Part shown: in pieces, positions 1 to 10,896 of the stretch
Position numbering within the stretch: the stretch's first letter is position 1
Layout of the letters: each line of letters starts with the position of its first letter
Assembly: GCA_009767595.1 (NCBI GenBank)
Contig: VSDK01026424.1
Location: 165,532-229,531, forward strand
Reading direction: 5' to 3'
Source: Symbiodinium kawagutii
Lineage: Eukaryota > Sar > Dinophyceae > Suessiales > Symbiodiniaceae
DNA: 64,000 nt
The notes under the pieces: generated by a model
What the model saw: only the letters and a program-made list of their open reading frames with translations
The model's database searches: none
What the model was told of the DNA's origin: nothing
Program-made: the position numbers and the translations under genes

Positions 1-496
1 GGATGCAATGTACTGTACTCGAAGCCAATCCTGCACAGAGCCACAGGGCCCACCACACTTGGCCCATTGACACTTTCTCACAAACAAAAATGAAAAACTC
101 ATGGCTTGGTAATGCTTGGTAGATAGGTCAAGTCACAGTCCGGCATCCCGCCATTTCAACCTGTATGGTTTAGGACTGCTGCCCAGTCTGAGCTGATGAC
201 TGCCACTTTCGGAGGCAGCACTCAACTTCTTTGGGTCTGTACCCCCTTTTATGAAACCAGGAGGCTAATTTTCGAGACACCAACAAACAACAAATTCATC
301 CCAAACTATTGTTAACCAAGAAAACGCTTTCCGCCTAACGCCAAGTCCAACCGAATGACGAAATAACACCAGCGACCACGAATCAGGGCACTTGACCACC
401 TTCACCAACCATTTTGGGCCAACCGACCCCAAGGTATGCCCAGATATCACCTCTAACTTACCCAACTCAACCGGCCATCTTCCAGTTGTACATCAC
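1..496. other. Non-coding stretch, no gene recognised
   Basis: No convincing gene is seen. The first 250 bases are fairly unique, moderate-GC sequence with no dominant frame. The rest is mixed sequence leading into the exon candidate at 497. Short frames occur on both strands but none shows domain-like composition. Confidence 0.4.
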
Positions 497-625
497 CCCA
501 TCCCCAGGTGGTGCCCATGTCCCAGCGGCCGAAGTAGGGGTTGGCGGAGACCCGGGGCACCACTTCCTCCACGGAGCTGTTGAAGTAGTGGGAACCCGAG
601 CGGCCGTGGCCGCCATTCTCGGACC
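497..625 (-). CDS. Putative internal exon, unknown protein
   Basis: A GC-rich island in AT-rich surroundings. On the minus strand it is open with high GC at third codon positions and includes the peptide SHYFNSSVEEVVPRVSANPY followed by FGRWDMGTTWG. It is preceded by TTCAG (acceptor-like) and followed by GTGATG (donor-like), which gives an exon of about 129 bp. The family is not recognised. It may belong to the same gene as the minus-strand islands at 2852-2991 and 4841-4945, because all three have the same style, strand and splice-like borders; that link is inference. Confidence 0.45.
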
Positions 626-844
626 CTGAAGGAGAATCAGGGCCAAAGGTTTATGGTGGTGGGATGGTGGTGGTGGGATGGTGGCGGGGGTTTGTGAATG
701 GTTAGCGATTGGGCAATTGGCTACTGCTTAATCAATGACAAGTGGTCATTTTAGTCGCGGTTGATGAGCGGTTAATTGATGGATATTCGTGTTGCCAACC
801 TCTATCCATAGTTAGGTTTCTGTTGTAAACCGTTTCAAGATTCC
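626..844. repeat. Degenerate TGGTGG/TGGTTGATG sequence
   Basis: Contains GGGATGGTGGTGGTGGGATG and several TGGTTAATTGATGG-like words, all biased to G and T on the plus strand. This is one patch of the degenerate repeat that fills much of the window. No gene is seen. Confidence 0.5.
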
Positions 845-1150
845 TTAAAGTAGGTTTGGCATAGTCAGGAGGAAGCACACTAGTTCCTCTCCTAGTATTG
901 AAATAAGCAAGGTCCCCAGTGTCAGCGAGATCAAGTGCTTCAGGACGTCATCCAGCACCAAACCATCATGGAAACCTCGTTTGAACTGCCGCGTGGTTTC
1001 AGGAAAGAATTCCAACGTGCCAATCTTTAGCTCCAGAGGTCGCTGGAACAAACTCTTCGCCCATTCAGTTTTCCCGGACGGGGATGGGCCAAGCACCATC
1101 ATGATGGGATAGCGCAGGGCATCTTGCTGAAAAAACTGCAGCCAAGGCTT
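845..1150 (-). pseudogene. P-loop NTPase domain fragment (dinoflagellate family)
   Basis: The minus frame encodes a Walker A motif in GPSPSGKTEWAKSLF, followed by RPLELKIGTLEFFPETTRQF and, about 35 residues later, a Walker B-like LVLDDV. The spacing suits a P-loop ATPase. I associate this arrangement with an expanded dinoflagellate family related to helicase-like proteins, from memory and without a search. After LDDV the sequence becomes a low-complexity leucine stretch, so the family continuation seems lost or lies beyond an intron. Upstream, a second frame (1065-1268, minus) also looks coding, suggesting a frameshift or exon border near 1150. Its substrate is unknown. Confidence 0.5.
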
Positions 1151-2851
1151 CGCTTCCAGTCTTGGGATAGCACGCCATTTCGAGGCCACCGCCCCACCCG
1201 GCGGCGGCTTGGTGTCGCAAGTACTCTTCCGCGCGCTCTGCGGCCGAGGGATGCCCAAAGATGTCCACGGCAAATCATTTTTTTTCTGTGAGAGGCTTCT
1301 GGTCAGATCCAAGCACTGTGCTGATTTTGTCAGCCAAGACATAGAACATTTCGGAATCAGCACATTTGGTATGTACCTGTAAAGGCCATGCGCACGAAGT
1401 GCACAAGCGCATTTGGTGAGATGGTGAACACACGCGCTTGACGCGATCGAACTGTAGGAAGGTCGTGTCCGCACTGATAGTCTGGCAACTGTTCTGGCCC
1501 GCAGTTGCAGTCAAGATGGCACTTAAATAACCAGAAGTGGAGAAAACAACCAACAGTACTTGGCAAAGTATCTGGGTGAATCCAGCTGGCAGGTGAAAGA
1601 CTCAAACAAATACTGATTGATCGCACACACACACACACCAATTGATTGCTATGACAGTGTGGTGATTAAAATCGATGTTTTTTGGTCCATGAATGGTTAA
1701 CCGTCGCCCAAAATGATGGAGCTCCTCCATCACGTTCTGGTTGCGATTATGTTAAACATCAGCAATTCCAAATGACCACCGCCCTCAACCAGCAGTTGTG
1801 ATTAAGATCAGTCCTGTTTGAACAAATTTTTTGAAGATAGTGTTTCGAAATAATCTTTTGAAACGCACAAATAAAATCCACATATAAACATAGCAACAGC
1901 AAATTCATGACACTTAGTGAATTACCTCCAGATATGGGTAGTTCTTGATAGGGATCTCTCACCACTATCAATCTCCTTCACTGGTTGCTTCTACCTGAGC
2001 CATACACCGCTTTTTTTTTGGGTGCATTTGCCAGTAGATTGCCGTGGTTTCCCGAAACGCAGAAAACTTAAGTCCATGCACCTTGCATCAGCATGAAGTC
2101 ACTCCCACTGCTTGGGGCTGCCACAAGCGTTGCATGATTTGCGCATAGGATACTCCACCTGCTATCAACTAGCTGATCGTTGACTGCTTGGCCCAAGAAG
2201 TGATGGTACTCTACTGGGTTTACGATCAGTTGGTTTACCATCACTTGATCATAAACCAATACCGTGGTTGTGGTTGACCATGATTAACCAGCAACATCAT
2301 GCCCTGGAAATACACAAGCCTTACCCTATCACTGGGGGTCTGCCTAGACTCATATCTGAGATCCCTATGGTATCATCACATGATCAATGCCACTACAAGT
2401 AACGCAACTGAACCCCGAAGTTACTCTTCGAGGTTGCGAAATGGTGATCTCGTCGTATAGCTGGTGATTGCTAAATTCTATGTACCATCGTTGGTTGCTG
2501 ATGACGTCAAAACTTTGATGACACTTCAGAAATGGAGCCTACCTCAATTTTCCAGAGTGTTGTCATCCCCTTGCAGCGACAATGTTTCATAGATAGTAAG
2601 TCACAATGGGTTGCAAGAAACCCTGTGATCACTTGATGACTAGCGAACGGCTGATTGGTGGTGCATTGATGGTTGACTAGCAATAATTCTGATATATTAC
2701 ACCGTCGAATGTATACCTTCATATTCGTCAACCACCCTTCTTGCTCATTCTTGCTAGTCATTCCCCAAACACTCATCCACTATCAACCAGCACCATGGTG
2801 AACCATTCCCACTTGATTCTGGTTGGCTATCATCCCTTAGTGCCAACCACA
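1151..2851. other. Long non-coding stretch with simple repeats
   Basis: Contains an (AC)n run near 1624-1640 and mixed AT-rich DNA. Many ACCATCATTGATC-like words lie between 2060 and 2850. Frames on both strands are short and lack coding character, apart from the 1065-1268 minus frame mentioned with the P-loop fragment. No RNA gene is recognised. Confidence 0.4.
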
Positions 2852-2991
2852 GTAAGCACCGGCACCGGTGGTGGCACCGAGCACGTGGCCTTCGTCCAGA
2901 CGTTGGTCGAAGTAGTGACCACCTTTGGACGCGCCGCGACCTGGCGGCCAGGCGCTGCGGCTGGGCTTCGCTCTGCAGTTCTTGGAGTCTG
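2852..2991 (-). CDS. Putative internal exon, unknown protein
   Basis: A GC-rich island open on the minus strand, with peptide KGGHYFDQRLDEGHVLGATT. The upstream edge has CCGGCAG before ACTCCAAG (acceptor-like). The downstream edge reads ACT-GTGGTT (donor-like). Codon third positions are GC-rich, unlike the flanks. HYF occurs in both this island and the one at 497-625, which hints weakly that they belong together. The family is not recognised. Confidence 0.45.
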
Positions 2992-3507
2992 CCGGGTGAA
3001 CCGCGGCTGAGGGCAATCCTAATCTGGACCGTCCCATATGATCTTTGAAATGAGAAACAAGATACAGTTGTACATAGTTGTACACTTGTTCAAAGATATT
3101 CGGTCATATGATGTTTGACAGTGAAGTTTGTAAACTTGTTCAAACACACGCGATATTTTACCATCATCTACGAATGACGTGCGACACACATTTGGGAGGT
3201 TGTCAAGTGGTCAATCCTTTTTCTCTGAAAAAAGAGATCCCCCTGGCCCCCTGAACAATCATGATTCCCTGCTAAAAGCAAGGTGTTTGCTGGAAACGGG
3301 AATTCGGGACACTTATCGCAAACAATCATCAAGAGTCCCGGCCAACAACTGTATGATGGATCCACACTACTTGGATGTGCAGAAACGGGGATTGACACTC
3401 TTGGTAAGACCCTCTTTCTGTGACAGTCTTGCAAAACAGGCTTGGTCTGAGACACTTGTGAGACACTCTTGCAAAATACTCTTGTAAGAGATGCTGTGAA
3501 GCAAGAG
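2992..3507. other. Mixed unique sequence with short direct repeats
   Basis: Contains related words such as GACACTCTTG and GAGACACTTG near 3389-3490, which look like decayed tandem copies. Both strands have open frames here, neither persuasive. The 14-mer TACTTGGATGTGCA lies at 3368-3381 and recurs near 10.9 kb. Confidence 0.35.
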
Positions 3508-4303
3508 CTAAGCCAAACCCATTGGCACGAGCACATCAGCAGGCACACGAGGACTCATCTCAGACCATTTCCCTAATGATAGCGCGCAGAAAAGCGAGCG
3601 ACGCAGAATTTCCAACCGTTTTTGTAAATTTTGAAGCCCCAGCGCACGACTGCGCAGTGCAAAACGATCAAATGTGTTGGCCACGCAAAACGCCCATTCA
3701 CCACTCTGATGCGTTCGCTGGCCACAAAAAAGCAATGTGGACTTGCACCGCACCACAACATTTTGGAGAACCAGGTCCTCCCAAGCAGATTCAACTGGCT
3801 GAATCCACTGAGCGTCGGACGCCGATTTGCAGGTTGATTCAGCCCCGGCCTGCCTGAGCAACCCAGTAATTCATCCCGACAAGAGCAACCTCTCAAAGCT
3901 GGGCGGTTCGAGCCTGCACACGAAATGTCACCATGGTTGCTGTGGCAACCAGGTCTTGCATAGCTTTGTTGTAAAGCGCCGGAGACTCAAAGAGACGAAG
4001 GCATTATTAATTCGATGACGAACACCAATTGCGAGACGAATGTCTGGATGTCGGATCTGGCAGCCATTTGCTCAAAGCGCCTATTCAAAGCACCGGTTGG
4101 AGAAGAGCACGGTCAAGGACAATGAACAATCCGCTGGCAGCTGCAAGATTCGCTCGAGTGCAGATGTAGCATTGGACCCATGCAGTATGGCCGCGAGCCG
4201 AACATTCGCTCAGCAGCTCGCTAGCAACGTCAATTGCCGGGAGAATGGTGGCGATGAATGCAACGCGGTTCAGTTTCTCGTCGCCCATGGCATGAAGCCT
4301 CAT
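3508..4303 (-). pseudogene. Decayed long coding region, unknown family
   Basis: An unusually long repeat-free block. On the minus strand, coding-like peptides follow one another in shifting frames. First comes a frame from 4303 to 4085 containing LNRVAFIATILPAIDVASEL. Next is a frame with RFEQMAARSDIQTFVSQLVF, then a third frame (3861-3508) containing LRSRALGLQNLQKRLEILRR. The shifts lie near 4085 and around 3880-3960, and there are in-frame stops. This pattern suggests an old protein-coding unit, retroposed gene or TE fragment now broken by indels. Plus-strand frames are shorter. No motif identifies a function. Confidence 0.4.
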
Positions 4304-4574
4304 GAATTTACATCAACCATCATCAATCATCACCAACCGTTACAGATTGGTACCCTCACTTAGTCAACTTAGGTCAATTCACTAGGGTAACTATCAGTTA
4401 GGGTGGATAAAACTATACTTAGGTGGCTCATAAACCAACGTATCATTATCAACCATTGTCATTCACCACTATTGACGATTACTAACCAATAATTATTGAT
4501 CATTCTTGACCATTTTATAATCATTATCAACCATGACTAATCTCAGGTTCACCATAGTTACAACGAACCAACAT
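4304..4574. repeat. Degenerate AACCATTATCAACC repeat
   Basis: Dense plus-strand ACCAT words such as AACCATTGTCATTCACCACT and AACCATTATC, with irregular spacing. No gene is seen. Confidence 0.6.
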
Positions 4575-4671
4575 GGCAGTGGGTCAGTTCACCCTGTGTC
4601 CCCCTGATCCCCCCATCATCAACCATTGTTTTCCCTAGAAAATTGGTCGATTAACTGCTTGACCCACAGCC
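4575..4671. mobile_element. Family A MITE-like element
   Basis: Termini GGCAGTGGGTCAG and TGACCCACAGCC are inverted repeats. The flanks share ACAT (4571-4574 and 4672-4675), a likely target-site duplication. The interior holds TTCCCT and a loop typical of other family A copies. Confidence 0.6.
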
Positions 4672-4675
4672 ACAT

Positions 4676-4840
4676 GCAATCAAGGGCTATACAACCATTA
4701 TCAACAGCCGCTCCCATCTACAGTGATACATCACCAACATATGTGGGTCTATATAACCATTATCAACCATTATCAACCATTATCAACCATAAATTCTAAA
4801 CCATAAGTAACCATAGAAAATCCAAGGGGCACCACTCTAC
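4676..4840. repeat. Tandem TTATCAACCA copies
   Basis: Includes three consecutive copies of CATTATCAAC near 4758-4790, the cleanest tandem form of the degenerate repeat in this window. Confidence 0.6.
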
Positions 4841-4945
4841 CCATGACATTCCGCCGCGGCCTCGGCCCCTCTGCGGCTTCGCCCAGGTGTTCGAGGCCGA
4901 GAAGAGCTCGCGCCGTCCGCGGCTGGGCGGCACCGGGGGGGGCGC
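4841..4945 (-). CDS. Putative internal exon, unknown protein
   Basis: A very GC-rich 105-bp island open on the minus strand, with peptide RRELFSASNTWAKPQRGRG. It is preceded by CTGTCAG (acceptor) and followed by GTAGAG (donor), so both borders are canonical. The start of the exon is proline-rich (APPPVPPS). The product is not recognised. It is probably part of a minus-strand gene with multi-kilobase introns. Confidence 0.5.
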
Positions 4946-5504
4946 CTGACAGGTGGCCAGCCAACAAGCCAGGAGAAACAACATGAAAACCAAGAACAAT
5001 GTAAATCAATGTAAAGAACTATGCGGCAAAGTAGCAGAATGATCATAGATGTCATGTAAAAAGAATGAATAATTAACCACAAATAAATAAATACATAAAT
5101 AAGTAAAAACATATATATATATATATCTGATACATCAACAAGAATAGAACAATAACTATAGATATATTATAAATACATGCTTGTAAACAAACAAATAAAT
5201 ACATAGATCATATAAATAAACAAATGACCTTACACTATACACAAGAATGATAAGAACTTGATAAACATGATACTAAACATAATCAGTGAGTAAATCACTG
5301 TGCAGTATAAGTGAAATAATGGCAATGGCAATGACATGGATGAACCTCGGGAATTGCCAACAAATGTGGGGTACACTAGAACTGCAATGACTATAGAACG
5401 GTGTATGAGAGTCATGATTACCAATATAATACAGTAAGTAATTATACATTATCCTATATCATCTGAATAGTCATCCAGTGCTGATGCTAATCGTTGCTTG
5501 TTTT
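4946..5504. other. AT-rich spacer with (TA)n
   Basis: Strongly AT-rich with AATAAATA words and a (TA)n run at about 5111-5126. No coding island or structured RNA is seen. Confidence 0.5.
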
Positions 5505-5729
5505 GATAATTGTATTGACCAACATCCGCGAAGGAGCAAATTCCTCCTCAGCAGCAGCATCATCCTCATGTAGAGGGATGCCCCAACAGTTCTGCAGTGG
5601 TGAGCAAAACATCCTCTGGCACTCTGGTAAGAGTCCCACGGAACCCAAGATTAATCGCAAACCAATGCAAACGGCTAACATGAGCACAAAACGGAGGCAT
5701 TTCACTTGGAACCAAGGTGATTCAAACAC
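5505..5729 (-). CDS. Putative exon, membrane-associated protein
   Basis: The minus frame gives a hydrophobic stretch (RFVLMLAVCIGLRLILGSVG) that could span a membrane. It is followed by CQRMFCSPLQNCWGIPLHED and an acidic DDAAAEEE tract. CCAAG before TGAAATGCC could be an acceptor, trimming the first nine codons. Cysteine spacing suggests an extracytoplasmic segment. The family is not recognised. Confidence 0.4.
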
Positions 5730-6195
5730 ATTTAAACCCCCAAGAAAGCTTCACGGTGCGCATCTGGGTATGTAAGCAGCAAATCATCTTTACTTCGAAA
5801 TTTGTCAAATTAGGTGCGCATCATCAGGGTATTTCGTACCAACATAGCAATGTTACTTGCTATGACGTGCCATGGCACACACACACACAAACATTTTTGA
5901 CATTGGACTACCCAAAAAGAAGTGCTACGACTGCAATGAGCTTTTTGGGTACATAGCATAGCATTGACCGTTCAATGACACACACACACATGTCACTATG
6001 ACATGGTACGAAGTACTCGCTGCTGATCCTAGGGGTTACCCTATGGTAAACCAAGCTAAGCCATTTCCCTTTTTTATAGTTATAACGACGTGGGTGTGTG
6101 CCAAATAGGGTAGCCAATAACCCACAAAAAAATGGTAATTTCATTAGAAAACCATTGGCTTTTGGGGGTGCCATCATTTTGGCACATACCCACTT
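5730..6195. other. Non-coding, short CA tracts
   Basis: Two CACACACACA tracts (about 5877-5890 and 5979-5991) flank moderately AT-rich DNA. No gene is seen. Confidence 0.4.
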
Positions 6196-6316
6196 GGCTG
6201 TGGGTCAGTTCACCCTGTACCCCTGGTTACCCTATCATTAACCATTGTTTTCCCAGTGAAATTGTTGGTGAACTTATCCCCAATGAAATTTGTTGGTTAA
6301 CTGCTTGACCCACAAC
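6196..6316. mobile_element. Family A element
   Basis: Begins GGCTGTGGGTCAGTTCACC and ends CTGCTTGACCCACAACC. The interior has CCATTGTTTTCCC. No clean flanking duplication is visible. Confidence 0.6.
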
Positions 6317-6854
6317 CATATATACTGGGTAATCATTGATATTTAGTAATGGTTCATACTGGGTACTTGATTCAAGGGTCACATGGTCTCCGAATTGCTC
6401 TCCGTTTCTTCGGGATCATCAACCTGAACAGCTCCGAATTGCTCTTTGAAGGCTTTAATGAAGCCAACTGGCGCATCAACCAGAATTGACCCATCATGAA
6501 TAAAGCCTGGTGGAGGTAAGCATTGTTGAAAATTATCGATGATGCATTAGCATTGTAACCAAGAATCAAGCATTCCGAATAATCAATCATTTATCATTGT
6601 GATTCATTAAGCCTGGTAATCGTCAACTATAACCCCAATAACCCCAACTGGTAAATAGCATTCATTTCACCCTGGTGCCAGCAGTTGACTTATGCTTATT
6701 CAATAGCTGGTGGATCTTGAATCAATGATTGCTGAAGTTATGGTTAGTCAATGGTTTACAAAATTTATTGATCTTTGTCTCCTCACTATAGCTATTCCCC
6801 AGCGTCAAATCCTGGATTCGCCACTCATCAGCCATCAACTGGTGATCATCGGCA
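6317..6854. other. AT-rich spacer
   Basis: Scattered ATGGTT/AACCAT words and no dominant frame. It holds the duplicated phrase TCCGAATTGCTCT near 6389 and 6434. No gene is recognised. Confidence 0.35.
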
Positions 6855-7010
6855 TTGCCTCAGACTGTTCGGAGGGAGCTTTTGACCGGAGGCGGTCGAA
6901 GCATGCGGTGCTCCACGACGTTCGTCGCGAGGAGTCGTGCTGTTATCTTCAGCGAATTTGCAGAAGTCGAGGGTCGAGAACTCGCAGGTTACGACCAAGC
7001 TATACCCTCC
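6855..7010. CDS. Coding-like island, strand uncertain
   Basis: A GC-rich island open on both strands. The plus frame reads SRAVIFSEFAEVEGRELAGY and the minus frame reads LVVTCEFSTLDFCKFAEDNS. Both have plausible composition, so the strand is not resolved. No motif is recognised. Confidence 0.25.
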
Positions 7011-7341
7011 AGCAATGCATGGCATTGGGGGATCTTTGGGGGTTATCATTTTGGGGGTCGCAGTTGCAAACGCAAGAGGTATCAGGCTTGTGGAGAACCG
7101 CGAGCGAATTTAAATGGGGAGCTGATATTGACAAATGGTGGTTTTTCAAGGGGACCCCAAAAATAGATCGTTTATCAGTATAGGACGATTTCAGGGGTCC
7201 AATATTTTGAGACCCTATGCGGACCCATACCCATTATGACCCTGGAGTAAAATGGCAATCACACATACATGACCTCAAAGAACTAAGACATCAAGGATGA
7301 ACTTTCCATAGCTCTCTAGCTAAGCAAAGCGATAGTCAATT

Positions 7342-7470
7342 GGCTGTGGGTCAGTTCACCCTGTACCCTTTGTTCCCCTATCATTAACCATTGTTTTCCC
7401 TATATCTATCCCTTTAGTTTGTTGATTATCACCCCCCATTAGTTGGTTGGTTAACTGCTTGACCCATAGC
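7342..7470. mobile_element. Family A element beside an ORF
   Basis: Termini GGCTGTGGGTCAG and TGACCCATAGC. Flanks share CAATT (7337-7341 and 7471-7475). The minus-strand ORF at 7476-7645 runs directly into it. Removing the element plus one CAATT leaves an open frame that ends four codons later. Confidence 0.65.
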
Positions 7471-7475
7471 CAATT

Positions 7476-7645
7476 TGGTCATTCCGGAGATGCTTTGATA
7501 CCATGAGACCCCAAGAATCTCTCAGCTTAGCTCTGAGCAGTTTCCCAGCATATCTTGGCTCTCGACTATGTAGGTCCATGTAGGTTCCAACCATGGAAAG
7601 GGCGTGAAGAACCACTTCTAATGGCTGGGGTTCCAAATTTTCCAA
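7476..7645 (-). CDS. Putative exon adjoining a family A element
   Basis: The minus frame begins MENLEPQPLEVVLHALSMVG and contains RYAGKLLRAKLRDSWGLMVS, with normal amphipathic composition. Coding character stops at the family A element at 7471. The ATG is only the first in the frame and may not be a true start. No family is recognised. Confidence 0.45.
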
Positions 7646-9480
7646 TCAAAAACTAGATGGACAAAAGTCACCTCGATTCTCTCGTCGCGATTCTGCTGCG
7701 CTTGTGGGGATCCTTGTGGCATCCAGCGCATGGCATTTGAAATTCTCAACTGGGCCTTTCCGAAAATGGAGGTCATGTACCCCCATGTATGGATACCACC
7801 AAATCATCCGAGTGTGCCCAGTGTGCCCAGTTGTTGGGCGTGATCACCATGAGGATCATGAACAAATGACTTCGGGGCGGTGTTTCCGGTCATGGCTACC
7901 TGTACCCCTTCTATGACCAGTGGTCCCATGTAGGACTCAGTCCATTGAAGTAGTGAATATGAACCAAACCAAACCAGGTAACCACCCAAGCAACACGAAG
8001 TAACCAACCAGTTGTGTTTGACAACTGGCTCATCACAGTGCTGGTGCCACGTTCCTTTACGGTTTGGTCACAACGTTTGTGCCTGCAAGGGCGACACCAT
8101 GGTGGATCTGTCAGCAAATCCACACATGAAAGTCTACCATGCAAAGAAAATACCCTCTGATAAATGATGCATAATATATTGATTAGTGATGGTCAATGAA
8201 TCGAAGGTTTACAATGATGAATCATGGTGATTAATGATGGTTCCCCTCTGGTGAACTAATCTGGTTGCGTGGAAAAGCCACCGTTTATAGTAGTACACCC
8301 CAATCTCGATGAGATCATTCCAGAACTGTTGCAGCTGTCGCCCGAACTGCTATCCAACAATTACTTGTAGTTGCAACCGTTTTTCACCACGAATCAAATG
8401 TTGTATTCACCACTGCGAATCACATGTGATGCATGGTTATTCACCATGGATATTCACCATGAACTGTGGGTATTCGCAATGGATCACCATTCTAACCACT
8501 GCGATTCATTCTCCATCAGTGTTCCCTGAAATGGCAGTTGCAATTTTCAAGCATCGTCAGGCCTCAGGAGCCACGATCAGTCACCATTAGCCATCACGAA
8601 TGATCAAGGACAATTACACCCGATTGGTGAATTAGTAATTGTAAATCCTATGGAAATAGTGATCACTGCACACTACAATGAATCATTGGAATTCATGATC
8701 ACTACACCCGATTCAGTAAAAGAAACCCATGGAATCCTATGAATGGGGATCTATCCGACAGACACTGGTACCACTGGTCTTGAAGGTCAACAGTGTAACG
8801 ATTCATTGGTGGTTACCAATGGTTCATAAGCTGGTTCACTGGTTCATTGATGGTTCACTGATGCTTCATTGATGGTTCATTGATGGTTAATTGATGCAAT
8901 CGTTGATGGTTAATTGATGGTTGTTTATGGTTCATGCTATAAACCAAATCATTGCTGCACAGCAGCCTCAGGCCTTACCCGGGTCTGTTTTCTCGGACAA
9001 ATGGCACTGGCCATTGCTCCCCTATGTCCGTCAACGCTTAGGAAATTAACCGTCATCTGCTATGAAATTCATCATCATGTTTGATACTTTCTCCCAATAT
9101 TAGCCATCGTTAACCATCAGCTAGCCACTATTATCCATGTATTTTGATGATGGTCAAGCACTATCCTGTATGATAAACCCTCATTAACATTCATCAACCA
9201 CTCATAAATCATGAACATTAATGGCTATCAACAGCTGCCATTATCATGGTTGCAAACCACCATCAATTGTCCAACATCAATGGTCAGCATGGAGCCCCAT
9301 TGACCTATACAGCTCCATGCCCAAACACGTCAACAACTGGGTCTTTCTCCACGGCTGGGGCGGTCACGCGAGCTTGAAACTGCGACGCCCCTTTTCAAGC
9401 CAACATGTTGCGTGATATTGGCGAAGGATGGGGTCGTTGATACTCATTAGTCGTTGATACCGGGTAATGCTTGACACTGG
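7646..9480. other. Repeat-rich non-coding stretch
   Basis: Holds many GATGGTT and AACCATC words and a half copy of family C near 8240-8290. A patch around 8820-8950 is built of GGTTCATTGATGG variants. A weak island at about 9300-9410 is open on the plus strand (NWVFLHGWGGHASLKLRRPF) but could be chance. Confidence 0.35.
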
Positions 9481-9493
9481 GTATTAATCATAT

Positions 9494-9604
9494 GGCTGTG
9501 GGTCAAAACCCTGTACCCGTGGTTCCCCTATCATTAACCATTGTTTCCCTTATTATTGTTGATTATTATCCCCTATTATTGGTTGGTTAATATTGACCCA
9601 CAGC
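9494..9604. mobile_element. Family A element
   Basis: GGCTGTGGGTCAAAACCC at the left end and TATTGACCCACAGC at the right. It is flanked on both sides by CATAT (9489-9493 and 9605-9609). Confidence 0.7.
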
Positions 9605-9780
9605 CATATATACTGGGTAATCATTGATATTTAGTAATGGTTGATACTGGGTACTGGTTGATACCGGCTAATGCTTGGTATTAATGATGGATCACTTGAT
9701 AGTTTTGATTTGATGGTGCACCAAAACTGAATATTGCCGTCTTTGGGTTCTGGATGAAAAACTTGGCCAGTGATCATTGA

Positions 9781-9897
9781 TTACCCTCTGGTAAACTAAC
9801 CTGGCAATAGAAAATCAGCCATAAATAGCTGATTTCCCAGGGTTTCTCTATAAAACATATTGATTTTCCATTGCTATGTTAGTTTATCAGAGTGTAA
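9781..9897. mobile_element. Family C palindromic element
   Basis: Terminal arms of about 37 bp, left TTACCCTCTGGTAAACTAAC and right TTAGTTTATCAGAGTGTAA, are imperfect inverted repeats. Both arms end with a GAAAATCA/TGATTTTC word. The centre is a second palindrome around CCATAAATAGCTG. Related half copies lie at 50014 and 56735. Confidence 0.6.
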
Positions 9898-10027
9898 TGG
9901 TTGGTGAGTCAACGACTGATAGGTGGTATGTGGCTGGATTATAGTGCCAACAACCAACACTGACCAACAACGAAGCGGAAGAATCAAACATTCGACTGCT
10001 TGGTTAGGCCGGTTTCTCACTTCATTT
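9898..10027 (-). CDS. Putative exon between family B and C elements
   Basis: The minus frame reads NEVRNRPNQAVECLILPLRC followed by WSVLVVGTIIQPHTTYQSLT. Its edges coincide with family B (10028) and family C (9897). It may continue the coding sequence at 10127-10303 if the intervening B element is spliced out. Its function is unknown. Confidence 0.4.
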
Positions 10028-10126
10028 GGGAATTTCTTAAAATAAGGGACCCCCAAATCATCCAGATTATTCATGATTTCTAGTATCAAACCAACATTTT
10101 TTTGGGATCCCTATTTTGAGAACCCC
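10028..10126. mobile_element. Family B element
   Basis: Left end GGGAATTTCTTAAAATAAGG and right end CCCTATTTTGAGAACCCC are inverted repeats. The interior carries AATCATCCAGATTATTCATG as in other B copies. No clear duplication is seen. Confidence 0.6.
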
Positions 10127-10303
10127 CTAGCTTCAGACATGTGGCTGGTTGCGCCTAGCAACCTAAAACTCCCAGCCAGCCACTCCCACTCAGCAGTCGA
10201 GCTGTGATTCATCCACGCTACCGATTTTATGCTGCTTGGGGCAGTCTCACCCAGGAATACTGACTGTAAAGCCAATGCGTTTTGGAGATCTTTCATATGG
10301 ATT
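10127..10303 (-). CDS. Putative exon flanked by two family B elements
   Basis: The minus frame runs MKDLQNALALQSVFLGETAP through STAEWEWLAGSFRLLGATSH. It fills exactly the interval between two B elements (10028-10126 and 10309-10406). The codon composition looks coding. No domain is recognised. Confidence 0.45.
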
Positions 10304-10308
10304 CATAT

Positions 10309-10406
10309 GGGTGTTTCTGAAAACACGGGTCCCCAAATCATCCCCGGAGACTTTGCTTTAGATGATTCACGGATGATTCAGGGGGTCCCCCGATTTGAGA
10401 AATACC
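10309..10406. mobile_element. Family B element
   Basis: Left GGTGTTTCTGAAAACACGGG and right CCCCCGATTTGAGAAATAC. CATAT flanks both sides (10304-10308 and 10407-10411). The interior has two copies of a GGATGATT-like word. Confidence 0.65.
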
Positions 10407-10469
10407 CATATAAATGTCTAGCGTATCCAAATAAATATGCAATCCATGTGATGCTAATGATGCCTTGAG

Positions 10470-10498
10470 CAAGTATATATATATATATATACATATGG
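10470..10498. repeat. (TA)n microsatellite
   Basis: A TATATATATATATATACATA tract. Confidence 0.8.
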
Positions 10499-10774
10499 GT
10501 ATATCATATGTCTTGTGATTAGAATCAGTAGTCTTGTTATGTCAATCAATGGAACTTCACTTTTTTGGGCTACCCAAATGGTAATCTAGCAGTTCGCTGG
10601 CGATCCGCCATTGATAGTTTCCCACATCTTCTTGATGAAATCCCGCTGATTTTCTGGTTTTACGATAGTTTTCCCATGGTTTTTCCAGGTTTCTCTCTAT
10701 AGAATCTGGCGATTTTTCTGGGAGAACTCGTGCCTCAACAATGGCTCAACTCTATCAACCAGCGGCTTAACCTT

Positions 10775-10890
10775 TGTCGGCGTCCGTCGCGGCTGAACCC
10801 CGTGGCAGGACCCCGCTGGATTTTGGGTTCCTGCGCATGCAGTGTCCACGACCAGGAACCATTGGCGTTGGAACTGAATAGGAACACATG
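10775..10890 (-). CDS. Putative exon, unknown protein
   Basis: The minus frame encodes SNANGSWSWTLHAQEPKIQR followed by GPATGFSRDGRRQRLSRW, in a GC-rich island. A second minus frame (10697-10897) is also open, so frame choice is not certain. No family is recognised. Confidence 0.4.
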
Positions 10891-10896
10891 GGTCCA

